A stretch of 64,000 bases of DNA, from positions 2,232,001 to 2,296,000 of the forward strand of contig NC_009523.1 in NCBI RefSeq assembly GCF_000016665.1, read 5' to 3'. This document shows, in pieces, positions 1 to 8,429 of the stretch. The first letter of the stretch is position 1; every line of letters starts with the position of its first letter. Below the pieces are notes generated by a model, which searched no databases, was not told the origin of the DNA, and was given only the letters and a program-made list of their open reading frames with translations. The position numbers and the translations under genes were made by a program. This stretch comes from Roseiflexus sp. RS-1 (lineage in GTDB: Bacteria > Chloroflexota > Chloroflexia > Chloroflexales > Roseiflexaceae).

Positions 1-589
1 TGGCAGCGTTGTGGCGCGCCAGGTCGATGCCCGCGATCCGCAGTCGGTTGATGCACTGGTCGATACCGTCGCCGGGGAGCACGGGCGTCTGGATATTGTC
101 GTGTTCTGCGCTGGCGCAATGCGCCTGATGCCGGTCGAAACGCTCGGCATCGCGCAGTGGAACGAGACGCTGATGCTGCATCTCGACGGCGCATACCATG
201 TGTGCCGTGCGGCGTTGCGTCGCATGATGCGGCGGCGCTACGGGCGGATCGTCAATGTTGCGGCGCTCCACGGGTTGGCAGGCGGTCCGCACCAGGCGGA
301 TTTTTCTGCGGCAACCGGCGGAATGCTGGGGTTGACGCGCACGCTGGCGCGGGAAGCGGCGCCCTGGAACATCACCGTCAACGCGGTCGCGCCTGGTCTG
401 ATCGAGACGCCGCAACTGGCGACAATCCCGGAGGAGATGCGCGCCTGGGGGGAGCGGGTCATTGCGTTGCGCCGCGTCGGGAAGCCAGAGGAAGTGGCGG
501 CGGCGATCGTCTTCCTGGCATCGCCGCTTGCGTCGTACATTACCGGGCAGACACTTGTGGTCGATGGTGGATGGCGGATGGCGCCGTAA
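1..589 (+). CDS. SDR-family protein, 5' end outside window, catalytic residues replaced
   Basis: This is the C-terminal part of a short-chain dehydrogenase/reductase-fold protein; the reading frame is open from base 2, so the start and the TGxxxGxG nucleotide-binding loop lie upstream. The fold is clear: a beta-strand ending in FCAG (normally NAG), the GRIVNV strand, the N-x-V-x-P-G segment (VNAVAPG) and the C-terminal [11 protein letters not shown] strand. The catalytic YxxxK motif is replaced by F-S-A-A-T at 302-316, and the catalytic Ser of the preceding strand is Ala. An SDR without Ser, Tyr and Lys should not catalyse normal hydride transfer, so this may be a regulatory or structural pseudo-enzyme or a gene in decay. 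The frame is intact to its TAA stop, which argues against simple decay. Confidence 0.85.
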   Translation, partial: GSVVARQVDARDPQSVDALVDTVAGEHGRLDIVVFCAGAMRLMPVETLGIAQWNETLMLHLDGAYHVCRAALRRMMRRRYGRIVNVAALHGLAGGPHQADFSAATGGMLGLTRTLAREAAPWNITVNAVAPGLIETPQLATIPEEMRAWGERVIALRRVGKPEEVAAAIVFLASPLASYITGQTLVVDGGWRMAP

Positions 590-604
590 ATTAAAAATTA
601 AGAG

Positions 605-682
605 GATGTAGTGGCGCTCCAGCTCGACGAGCGACGGGGTGCGGCGGTAAACGGAGTAAGCCGTGCGGTCGATAGACGCCAT
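605..682 (-). pseudogene. Possible N-terminal fragment of a Tn3-like transposase
   Basis: Reading the minus strand from the ATG at 682 gives about 26 residues beginning MASIDRTAYSVYRR. From memory this resembles the N-terminus of some Tn3-family transposases (a MASI-RTAYP-like start), but no other part of such a gene is present. The frame runs into the tail of the SDR gene on the other strand, where similarity must end. If real, it is a short relic in the gap between the SDR gene and the IS5-type element. The match is short and unconfirmed. Confidence 0.25.
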
Positions 683-856
683 GCGGGGCGGCCTTTCAGC
701 TGTTGGATGCGAGGATGGGGAATGTCTGTGACGAGAGTACAGCAGACATGAACAGGCTAAACACGCGCTCTTCGTGTCTGCTAAGAGGGCGATCAGAAAA
801 CCGGATTTGTGGTATCATGATGGCGACCATGCCGTTCTGATGAGGAGCAATCTCGT

Positions 857-1682
857 ATGCCACGACGTGCACGTCGATCCTATCCAACCAAGGATGCGAC
901 CGATCTGACCGATGCGCAATGGGCCGCCATCGCGCCACTCGTCATCACCCCGTCGCCCAACGGCGGGCGTCCGACCGACATTGATCGCCGCGCGATCGTC
1001 AACGCGCTGCGCTCCAAAAATCGCACGGGCTGTCAATGGCGCATGCGTCCAAAAGATGTTCCGCCAATGAGTTCGGTTCGCTCCTCTTTCGACAAATGGA
1101 ATCGTGATGGAACATTCATCAAAATCAATAATACCTTGCGCAAACTGGCGCGACAAGCGTTGAATCGCGACCCGGAGCCGTCCATCAGCGTCCTGGACTC
1201 CCAATCCGTCAAAACGACCGAAGCAGGCGGAGAACGCGGCGACGATGGGGGAAAAAAAGGTCAATGGGCGCAAACGGCAATGCTGGGTTGATACAAATGG
1301 GTTCTTGCTGCGCGTGCTCGTCCATCCGGCAGACATTTCTGATACCGAAGGCGCGGAGTGGCTTTTGGCCGCGCATCATCAATCGTTTCCTCGGATGCAA
1401 GAAATTCGGGTGGATGAAGGCTACAAACAAGGGTTAAATGAATGGATGCAACAGAACACGACGATACGCCTGAATGTCATCGAAAAACCGCCTGGACAAA
1501 AGGGATGTGCGGTCATCCCGAAGCGATGGGTGGTAGAACGCTCGATTGCGTGGGCGGGACGCAATCGGTTGTTGCGGCGAATAATTATTCGCCGCAACAA
1601 CCGCAACCCAGAATCAAGCGAAGCCTTTCTTTATCTCGGTTCTATTGCAATGCTCCTGAATAGGCTTTATCCGAGGTTTTAG
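857..1682 (+). CDS. IS5-family DDE transposase, two frames joined at an A7 run
   Basis: Frame 1 covers 857-1291 and frame 2 covers 1245-1682. Frame 1 has the N-terminal helical region and the first catalytic Asp (LDSQSVKT). Frame 2 has the second Asp (VHPADISDTEGA) and the catalytic Glu in WVVERS. The frames meet at a G5-A7-GG run (1247-1260). Removing one A, or a +1 ribosomal shift, gives a continuous GGKKVNGRKR segment as in intact IS5 transposases. This may be programmed frameshifting, transcript slippage or an inactivating insertion. The C-terminal region after the catalytic Glu is unusual: the stretch RNRLLRRIIIRRNNRNPE is encoded by a perfect 38-bp palindrome and replaces the expected RRLSKDYE-type sequence. 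Confidence 0.8.
1566..1603. repeat. 38-bp perfect palindrome inside the transposase frame
   Basis: Each arm is 19 bases (CGGTTGTTGCGGCGAATAA and its reverse complement) with no spacer. It lies in frame in the C-terminal part of the transposase and encodes an Arg/Ile/Asn-rich stretch not expected in IS5 proteins. The symmetry was checked base by base. Confidence 0.95.
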
Positions 1683-1743
1683 TTTTTGATCACGCTCTTA
1701 CTGTTCGAGCCCCTCGTAAAGTTATGGCACTGTGTGTAGACAT

Positions 1744-2667
1744 TCACTTTTCATCCTTCAGTGGCGTAGGTGTAGGCTGAGGAAGTTGGGGACTCAGTCG
1801 CGAAAGTCCTTCAACCGTCTCAATAGCTGCTAATAAGTTTGGGACTTGTACCACACGAACCTCTACTGCTCGATCCTTATACGTATCGAGAATGTCGCTT
1901 ATCGGATCAACAAGCATGATGGCTTGCTGATCACTCAGCAGTGAAGCATCAGTTGCAGGTAAAGTACCTCGTAGCCAGGAGACTTTGAAGGAGGTGTTTT
2001 GCGCATGAATTCCCTTCTTCTCCAAAACAGGTGCGGGAAGTAGTTGCCACAATTGCTCCTCGAACTGATCTACAGAGGCATCGAAATCAACGATGCGCCG
2101 ATCATCTGGCTCTGTCGGGTCGCTCACATACAATACGCTGTGGCGTTCTCCATCGACAAACAGATGAAGCGTCATTTCATCGATATCGAGATTGTACTTG
2201 CGCTTCAACTGCAGTACATCGCTTAAGGGGGTGTACTCCTGAAGGGAGATTGACACCTCGATAGTGCCAGAGGGATTGCTTGAAACGACGTTTGCAAGCG
2301 CCTGCTCTCTCATAGCGATATACTCGCGGATCTGCTCGTGGGATTGAAATGTTATATTGTTGTAGAGCTTCAAGTAAAACGGTTCAAGTCCAACTGCCTC
2401 AATCTGTAAGTCCCCAATACGAGTGACGTGTTCTACCCGTCGCTCATTCACAACGCCAGGTGAGCCCTGACGCGTCACAAGAGCATCTACAAGCCGCACA
2501 AAGTCTTGGGCGCGCTTGTCACCCTGGGCAGCCATCAACATGAGGCGATTATAAAATGGCTCGGCTTCAGTTGTAGCAGAGGTTGCAGTTGCAGTAATGC
2601 CTGCTACTATCGTGGCAACAATAAGCAGTACGATCCCCAAAGCGTAATGTGCTCGCTGAGCGGACAC
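1744..2667 (-). CDS. Membrane-anchored hypothetical protein
   Basis: I do not recognise this family. The GTG start at 2667 is chosen because an AGGAGG ribosome-binding site sits 7 bases upstream on the minus strand; the frame is open for 35 further codons but without such a site. The 307-aa product has one N-terminal hydrophobic segment (ALGIVLLIVATIVAGI, about residues 8-24), giving a signal anchor with the rest outside the cell. The exported part is acidic and mostly soluble, with no evident catalytic motif, and ends in a Pro/Thr tail (PQPTPTPLKDEK). It stands alone between the IS element and the IS982-like remnant, so context gives no function. Confidence 0.7.
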   Translation of the reverse strand: MSAQRAHYALGIVLLIVATIVAGITATATSATTEAEPFYNRLMLMAAQGDKRAQDFVRLVDALVTRQGSPGVVNERRVEHVTRIGDLQIEAVGLEPFYLKLYNNITFQSHEQIREYIAMREQALANVVSSNPSGTIEVSISLQEYTPLSDVLQLKRKYNLDIDEMTLHLFVDGERHSVLYVSDPTEPDDRRIVDFDASVDQFEEQLWQLLPAPVLEKKGIHAQNTSFKVSWLRGTLPATDASLLSDQQAIMLVDPISDILDTYKDRAVEVRVVQVPNLLAAIETVEGLSRLSPQLPQPTPTPLKDEK

Positions 2668-2864
2668 AACAGGCCTCCTTTCCTCCCTCAGGGAACAGAG
2701 GGCGTCATCCGTCGCCACCCTGCTCTCTGCGAGCGTCACTGACACCCGGAGTCTATAACGATGGCAGAGCACTGTCTATCAGGGAACAACCCTGAATTGA
2801 GGCGAGTCTTTGCAGCACGCAGCGCGCACAAACCGGTCGGCGCGGTGCGCGCTTTCTCTCTCCG

Positions 2865-3007
2865 TTGAAGCGAGACATGGACACCACTTGGATGATAACC
2901 GCCTTTGTCGTGATTGACGCGCTGATGGAACGGCCGGGTCATCGCAGTGATGTGCGAGCGAGGGTTTCCGACTCCGAGATTGTGACGATAGCGGTCATCG
3001 TCGCCAA
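2865..3007 (+). pseudogene. Truncated IS982-like transposase
   Basis: The first ~45 codons after the ATG at 2877 resemble the N-terminus of IS982-type transposases, including the RVSDSEIVTIAVIVA segment (family: helical leader then LSDSE-(V/I)-(V/I)TIA). Similarity stops near 3007, where the frame runs into a dispersed intergenic repeat also seen near 16960 and 34060 (cagttctcacaaag). No catalytic residue remains, so the copy is dead. Confidence 0.6.
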
Positions 3008-3085
3008 TTCGGATAGGCTCTATGGCAGTTCTCACAAAGATTGCTATAGCATCGAATCAACCTTTACGAGAAACGCTCTGCAAAA

Positions 3086-3119
3086 TAAAAAAACCTGCAC
3101 AGCAGATGCTGCACAGGTT
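3086..3119 (-). terminator. Rho-independent terminator of the minus-strand RNA unit
   Basis: On the minus strand a 12-bp stem (AACCTGTGCAGC with GCTGTGCAGGTT, two G-U pairs) with a 4-base loop is followed by seven T. It lies about 407 bases downstream of a strong minus-strand promoter. Confidence 0.85.
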
Positions 3120-3493
3120 AGAGAGCAAAGCAATACCCCAGGGTATCTGAAAAGGCTCTGGTTCTCAACTCCTGGATCTACCGCCCGGCTACCGCGACAG
3201 CGCTTTGCAGACGGCCAGCTCCTCTGTCGGGGTCGCAACGCACCTCGCCTCTCATTCCCCCTGCGATGGTGCGAGCTTTACCGCTGGAATCCTGTGCCAG
3301 CTCACACAGCATCCGGTGTTTCATCAAACATCCGGCGCTTGCCTGTCGATCTCCATGGCGCTGATACTATGCCATTTCCCTCGACTTACGGTCGCCCCCG
3401 TCATCCCGACACCTGTGGGAAGCGCCGCTTGCTGTACAGGATCATCGATCCGTTTGTCAACGTCCAGTTATCCTTTTCGTTCCCTGGGGTGTT
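3087..3493 (-). ncRNA. Candidate structured non-coding RNA, about 407 nt
   Basis: A good promoter (3500-3527) and an intrinsic terminator (3086-3119) bracket a minus-strand segment without a convincing coding frame. Visible helices: 5' ACCCCAGGG (3490-3482) with CCCTGGGGT near the 3' end (3143-3135); GGCGCTT with AAGCGCC (7 bp, long range); CCGG-A-TGTTT/AAACA-CCGG hairpin; CGCACC-A-TCGC/GCGA-GGTGCG hairpin (10 bp with one bulge) with a purine-rich loop; CGACAG/CTGTCG; CGAC/GTCG. I could not find the universal RNase P core (GAGGAAAGTCC), tmRNA ends or a tag frame, or the SRP GGAAGCAGCC motif. It could be a lineage-specific structured RNA or a diverged known class. It lies 30 bases from the stop of the carotenoid desaturase on the same strand. 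Confidence 0.55.
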
Positions 3494-3499
3494 GGTTGC

Positions 3500-3527
3500 A
3501 TGATAGCATTCATGCGCCATAAGTCAA
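3500..3527 (-). promoter_or_regulatory. Sigma-70-type promoter for the candidate RNA
   Basis: On the minus strand TTGACT (3527-3522) and TATCAT (3505-3500) are separated by 16 bases. Transcription would start near 3493 and end at the terminator at 3086-3119. Confidence 0.7.
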
Positions 3528-3557
3528 GAGGTTCTTAAATCGTTTCTTAACGATATG

Positions 3558-5066
3558 TCAGGCGGAATCCGCCATGACACGCTCGGCGACGGCGCGCCCG
3601 GAAAGTAGTACCAGTGGAATGCCGCCGCCGGGATGGGTCCCGCCGCCGACGAAGTAGACGCCGCGCACGTCACGGGCGCGCAGCGGCGGACGCATGAATG
3701 CTGTCCACGGATTGTTCGATGCCAGTCCATAGATCGATCCCCCCGGCGCGTTGTAGCGTTGATTGATCGTTTCTGGCGTCCAGATCTGCTCGATGACGAT
3801 ATGCTGGCTCAGGTTCTCCAGTCCCATGCGCTCGAGTTTGTGCAGGATCAGATTGCGATACCCCTGCGCTTCGCGTGCCCAGTTGACCCGCGGATTGAGC
3901 ACCGGGGCGTTGACCAGAACGAACAGGTTCATATGACCGGGAGGCGCCAGGCGCGGATCGGTTACTGATGCTGCGCAAACGTAGATTGTTGGATCGGGTG
4001 CGGGAACCTGCATATCGACGATGGCGGCAAATTCGGCGCGATAGTCGGAAGAGAAAAAGATATTGTGGTGCGCCAGGTCGGGGTAGATGCGATTGATCCC
4101 CAGCAATAGCACGAATCCGCTGTACGATAGTTCCAGCTGTGCAAGGCGTGCGGCGGTTTTTTCATGTCCGGGCAACAACGTTGCATATGCGTAGCGTGGG
4201 TCGGCATTGACAATCACCCGGGAGGCAGCAAGTCGCTCACCGCCAGCCAGGATGACGCCGGTTGCGGCATTGTTGCTGACCTCGATGTGTTCGACAGGTG
4301 TGCAGGCGCGGATTTCGACCCCCAGTTCACGCGCCAGTTGTTCGAGTGCGCGTGCGATCTGATACATTCCGCCAGAAACATGCCACGCACCCTGAGCAAA
4401 CTCGACATAAGGAATGAGGTTGAACGTTGCCGGTGCGCGAAATGGCGATGATCCATTATACGATGCATAGCGATTGAATACCTGGCGCAGATACCGGCTG
4501 CGGAAAAAACTGCTGACTGCCTGATCGACCGTGCGGAAGGGGTCGATCTGCAACGTTCCGGTGAAGAGTTCAGGCGTGAGCAGACTTCGGATCCCGTCGA
4601 AGGGTCGGAGCAAAAATGGTCCTTCCGCCGCCCGATAAATCCGTTCAGCGTAGGCAAGAAAGCGGAGAAACCCCGAAACATCCGCCGGTTCGATCCGTTC
4701 GATTTCCTCGATGAGGCGTGGCAGATTCTGGTGAGCGTCGAACCGTGCACCGTCGGGCCAGCGGTACCGGCAGATGGGTTCGAGTTGCGTAATGGTCAGC
4801 GCTTCCTCCATGCGTCGCCCTGCGGCAGTAAAGACCGACCGTAACACCCAGGGCATTGTCAGCAGCGAGGGACCGGTATCGAACAGAAATCCATCCGCCT
4901 CGACCAGGTTCAGTTTGCCGCCGACCCGTTCGTTTTTTTCGAGCAGAACCACGCGCCGACCGCGCGCTGCCAGGTGAATGGCGGCGGATAGTCCGCCAAG
5001 CCCGCCGCCAATGATGATGATCGGGAGGTCCATATCTATCGGTATATCCTTTTCTAGAATGGTCAT
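3558..5066 (-). CDS. crtI: CrtI-type phytoene desaturase / carotenoid oxidoreductase
   Basis: This FAD-dependent amine-oxidase-fold enzyme of carotenoid synthesis introduces double bases' worth of desaturation, that is, double bonds, into phytoene or a later C40/C30 intermediate at the membrane. The 502-aa length is typical. Visible are the N-terminal dinucleotide-binding motif (IIIIGGGLGGLSAAIHL, residues 16-32), the ERVGGKLN segment, and the family C-terminal signature VYFVGGGTHPGGGIPLVLLSG. Start choice is unsure: ATG 5066 has no Shine-Dalgarno, while ATG 5033, just before the FAD motif, has AAGGA further upstream. The CrtI family also includes CrtN, CrtP/CrtO-like and CrtD-like enzymes, so the exact substrate cannot be read from sequence alone. 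It is not clustered with other crt genes here. Confidence 0.85.
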   Translation of the reverse strand: MTILEKDIPIDMDLPIIIIGGGLGGLSAAIHLAARGRRVVLLEKNERVGGKLNLVEADGFLFDTGPSLLTMPWVLRSVFTAAGRRMEEALTITQLEPICRYRWPDGARFDAHQNLPRLIEEIERIEPADVSGFLRFLAYAERIYRAAEGPFLLRPFDGIRSLLTPELFTGTLQIDPFRTVDQAVSSFFRSRYLRQVFNRYASYNGSSPFRAPATFNLIPYVEFAQGAWHVSGGMYQIARALEQLARELGVEIRACTPVEHIEVSNNAATGVILAGGERLAASRVIVNADPRYAYATLLPGHEKTAARLAQLELSYSGFVLLLGINRIYPDLAHHNIFFSSDYRAEFAAIVDMQVPAPDPTIYVCAASVTDPRLAPPGHMNLFVLVNAPVLNPRVNWAREAQGYRNLILHKLERMGLENLSQHIVIEQIWTPETINQRYNAPGGSIYGLASNNPWTAFMRPPLRARDVRGVYFVGGGTHPGGGIPLVLLSGRAVAERVMADSA

Positions 5067-5104
5067 GATATGAGTAGTGTATCATAGGTGGGGCGCGACG
5101 TAGG

Positions 5105-5241
5105 GGCGCAGCAGCGCTGCGCTCATACAGGGGGCGGCGGCGCGGGGCGATGAAGAGGCGCAGCAGCGCTGCGCTCATACAGGGGGCGGCGGCGCGGGGC
5201 GATGAAGAGGCGCAGCAGCGCTGCGCTCATACAGGGGGCGG
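5105..5241. repeat. 52-bp tandem repeat, about 2.6 copies
   Basis: Units begin at 5105, 5157 and 5209 and appear identical. Each contains GCGCAGCAGCGCTGCGC, a strong inverted repeat, followed by TCATACAGGGGGCGGCGG. It lies between divergently transcribed genes (desaturase and membrane glycosyltransferase) and replaces any obvious shared promoter region. Similar GGCGCAGCGGCGCTGCGCC hairpins recur at 44885-44955. Confidence 0.9.
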
Positions 5242-5299
5242 CGGGAGCGGAACGATACCCGATGCAAGCGCTTAGCGGTCTTGGGGGAAATGAACGACA

Positions 5300-6832
5300 A
5301 TGAACCATGCCAGCTCTTCCCCATCGAATAAGGTTGGCCATTCCTGGTATGTTCGCATTCGCGCAATAATCGGTTCGCGCACGGTTATTCTGGCGTTGCT
5401 GGCGGGTCAATTCGCGCTGGTGCAACTGCTCACGGGACCGCAGTATGGCGATGCGCCGCGGAATATGCATTGGGGAGTCCTGACCGTTGAGAATCCGGCA
5501 TTTCTCCTGGGTGCGCCGGATACCTACGAACGGATCAAGGGTTTTCCGCCCGATCCGCCCTCGCTGGCGCCGCTGGCGCTCTATCGGTTCCCGCAGGGAG
5601 GGTTGCATCGCTGGTGGGGTCCGGTTCCGCCACTGGTTTTTGCTCTTGCCTGGGCGATGACGCGCTCGTACACGGCGTTGCATCTGGTTGTTCCGCTTGC
5701 AGGCGCCGGAGTGGTGATCCTCACCTACTGGCTGGCAGGTCTCTGGTTGACACGACGAGAGGCGTTGATTGCAGCAGCGTTTCTTGCCTGTTTCCCTCTC
5801 TTTCGAGATTATGCGACGGTTGCCTATACCGAGGCGCTCTCCGCACTGGCGCTGACAGCAGCCGTGCTGGCGCATGTTCGCGGGCGCACGGTGGCAACCG
5901 TGATCCTCGGCTCTCTGGCGATCCTGATGAAACTGGACCTGCTGCTGATCTATTCTGGCATCATTGGCATCTCTGCTCTCTGGTTGATGATTGCACGACG
6001 GTTGCACCGTGAGGAGTTCGCTGTGCCGTTCTCTGGAACGCATGCAGTGGCTGCGCTGATCACTCCGGCGATGATAACGTCGCCATGGGTCTGGTACCAC
6101 TATCTTGGTCAGGGTGAGCGCACGCCGACAGGCGGATTGTCGCTACAGCAGTTCAGCCTGGTGGCGCCGCAGATGCTCGAGTTGTTGTTCTATATTCCGT
6201 GGTATGGTGCACTATTGACCCTGGCGGTCATCGGTGCTGTTGCAGCCTCCGGTGCGCGCAGCGGACGATTTCCTGCCGGTATTCTGGCGGTGCTGCTGGC
6301 ATGGCTCGGATTGGGAATCGTCGTGCTGCTGGTGTATGCGGCGACGCCTGGTTCTGGAAACAGTCCGCGGGTTGTCATTCCCGCGCTTCCGCCACTCGCG
6401 CTGTTGTTTGCCGCTGGCATCACGCGCCTGACGATCCCCTGGCGTCGGCGGGTTGCATTCTATCTGATCACCCTGTTTACTGTCATCAATCTGGTTGCCA
6501 TCGGATACCATGCCGTCGAGGGGGCGCGCCTCCGCGAGTATGCGCCGGTCTGGCAGGTGTTGCGCGAACAACCACGCGGCTATGTGCTGACCGAGGCGTA
6601 CTGGCATACCATTTTGTATGCGCGCCAACCGGCGACGTGGTTCGAGTTCGATGAGACATTTCAGCGGAACATTATGGAGAATGCCGATCATTTCGCGCGC
6701 TACCTGGATCGGCACCCGATTCGTTACGTTGTGTTGCCGGCGCATGGCGATGCGCTCGCTTCCCCGGATGTGCGCGCATACCTCGACCAGCACGCCACAC
6801 GGATCGAAGCAGGCGAGTTCGTGGTGTATGTT

Positions 6833-6844
<12 letters not shown>
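5300..6844 (+). CDS. GT39-like (GT-C fold) membrane glycosyltransferase
   Basis: This 514-aa integral membrane protein has roughly ten hydrophobic segments between residues 30 and 420 and an extracytoplasmic C-terminal part. The first loop has an acidic motif (YGDAPRN, about residues 51-57) where GT39/ArnT-like enzymes carry their catalytic Asp. Such enzymes move sugars from polyprenyl-phosphate donors to lipids or proteins outside the membrane. ATG 5300 follows a GGGGGAAATGAA stretch that may serve as ribosome-binding site. The stop codon lies inside a heptameric repeat (GGTTGAA units) that continues downstream. Substrate is unknown. Confidence 0.65.
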
Positions 6845-7027
<183 letters not shown>

Positions 7028-7064
7028 TAACCCCTGACCTCTGACCCCTGACCCTCACAGGGGT

Positions 7065-7304
7065 AGATGTTTTGGCACACCCCTGCGTGCCATCGCCCGT
7101 TTCAGCCATCAGGACGCCTGACTCCCCCTTCTCCCCGTGTGGGAGAAGGGGGCAGGGGGGATGAGGGGCAAAAGCGTACCGGAATGCGGAAAATCACGCA
7201 TCTCTCCCAAGAAATCTACCCTTGAGAGCAGGGGGGATGAGGGGCAACGGCGCACGGGAATGCAGAACATCGCGCATCTCTCCCAAAAACTCTACACGTG
7301 AGAG
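7065..7304. repeat. Dispersed hairpin repeat plus a 76-bp tandem duplication
   Basis: About 7065-7165 is an inverted-orientation copy of 59690-59795: both contain the CCCTTCTCCCAC-(loop)-GGGGAGAAGGG hairpin next to GGCGTCCTGATGGCTG and GCAGGGG. From 7153 a 76-bp unit (CAGGGGGGATGAGGGGCAA...TGAGAG) is repeated once from 7229 with about ten differences. The second copy overlaps the end of the hydrolase gene. The 447-base gap 6845-7291 holds only these repeats and the heptamers. Confidence 0.8.
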
Positions 7305-8155
7305 GACCCCTGACCCCCGTGCCTGGTCAGAAACTCCAGAACAACCGCGTTGTACGCCTGCGGTTGCATGACGTGCAGGAGATGAGAGGCGCCACGTATC
7401 TGCACCTGTTCGACGTTCGGCAGGTAGCGCGCCAGTTCCCGGCTGACGAGCAGGAACATCGGCGGACTTGCGTCGCCGGTGAGCAGGAGCGTCGGCGTCT
7501 GGATCGTCGCTGCTTCGCTGCGGGTGATGTCCTCCGCTCCCATCGCGTCGATCTCTGTCGGCTCGGCGCCGATCAGGCGGGCATTGTCCATGATACGCTG
7601 GCGGGCTGATGGCGGCAGTTGATCGAACACGCCGTTCCCCATCATGCCGTCGATAAAGAGCCGCGCGCCATGTTCCAGGTCGCCCTGCTGCACGGCGCGT
7701 TTCGCCGGAAGGATCGCTGCTGCGCGCTGCGCCAGGAGGTCGATCCCGCCGGGCAGCGCGGCGAGCCACGAGTGCAACGGCGGTTCTGTGATGGTAAGTG
7801 TACGCGCCAGGTCAGGACGATCCACTGCCAGACGTAGAACAATATCCGCGCCGAACGAAAAGCCGATCAGGTGGACACGTCCCAACTGGAGCGCAGTGAT
7901 CAGCGCAGCCAGATCACGCGCATGGGTGCGGGTTGAAGCACTATCGGCGTGATCACCGGCAGGCGGGTTTGGGTAGTGGCATCGTCGACTGTAGGCAATG
8001 ACGCGGAAGTGGGCGGCGAACGGCTCGATCTGCCGCTCCCATGTGCGCAGATCGGTCGGTCCGCTGCCGTGAACGAGAACCACCGGCGCACCATGCCCCT
8101 GATCGATGTATGTCAGCGTGGTGTTGTTCAGCCAGATGTGCTGGTAGTTGTCCAT
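7292..8155 (-). CDS. Alpha/beta hydrolase
   Basis: This 287-aa alpha/beta-hydrolase-fold protein has the oxyanion segment VVLVHGSG (residues 25-32), a nucleophile elbow GFSFG with Ser100, an acid-strand LLLTGDASPP and a C-terminal GASHLLHV that supplies the catalytic His. The triad is therefore intact, unlike the relative at 21352-22083. The C-terminus enters the 76-bp repeat, so the last residues may be recently acquired. Substrate cannot be predicted; esterases, haloperoxidase-like and acyl hydrolases share this pattern. No operon partner is evident. Confidence 0.8.
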   Translation of the reverse strand: MDNYQHIWLNNTTLTYIDQGHGAPVVLVHGSGPTDLRTWERQIEPFAAHFRVIAYSRRCHYPNPPAGDHADSASTRTHARDLAALITALQLGRVHLIGFSFGADIVLRLAVDRPDLARTLTITEPPLHSWLAALPGGIDLLAQRAAAILPAKRAVQQGDLEHGARLFIDGMMGNGVFDQLPPSARQRIMDNARLIGAEPTEIDAMGAEDITRSEAATIQTPTLLLTGDASPPMFLLVSRELARYLPNVEQVQIRGASHLLHVMQPQAYNAVVLEFLTRHGGQGSSHV

Positions 8156-8361
8156 AGCGGGTATCTGACAGGATCGCTAACAGGATCACTCGCCGGTATG
8201 CTCTCTGCTTCCGGCGCTGCGTTGACAGGCGCTCCGTGCGGACGGATCAACGCCACTGCCATCGGCGCAATGGCCATGTCGAAGATAAAGAATATCGACC
8301 GAACCCTGTGCGTTTCCAGGTCTTCGTGATCAAAACAGCCCGCCAGACTGCCACACGCTCT

Positions 8362-8429
8362 GGTTCTGGCTCTCAGTTCTCAGTTCCTGGTTCCTGGTTC
8401 CTGGTTCCTGGTTCTCGGTTCTCAGTTCT
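8362..8429. repeat. Heptameric GTTCCTG/GTTCTCA tandem repeat
   Basis: Seven-base units (GTTCTCA, GTTCCTG x4, GTTCTCG) run into the last codons and stop of the ABC permease gene on the minus strand, repeating the pattern seen at 6933-7027. Confidence 0.85.

Larger units (their letters stand above)
784..1698 (+). mobile_element. IS5-family insertion sequence, about 0.9 kb
   Basis: The element carries a two-frame DDE transposase and has imperfect terminal inverted repeats. The left end (from about 782, taagagggcgatcagaaaa) matches the reverse complement of the right end (about 1681-1700, taagagcgtgatcaaaaa) at roughly 15 of 19 positions. A TA dinucleotide lies directly outside each end (782-783 and 1699-1700) and could be the target duplication. 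Exact ends are uncertain by a few bases. The size and two overlapping frames fit the IS427-like group of IS5. Confidence 0.75.

Noticed and set aside
3087-3493. RNase P RNA, tmRNA or SRP RNA as the identity of the RNA unit
   Set aside because: The universal core motifs of each were searched by eye and not found; left as unidentified.
5105-5241. Possible CRISPR array in the 52-bp repeats
   Set aside because: The units are contiguous with no unique spacers between them; this is a plain tandem repeat.
5123-6100. Long minus-strand frame opposite the GT39-like gene
   Set aside because: Its Arg/Gln/His-rich composition and lack of a start context mark it as an antisense shadow of the high-GC membrane gene.
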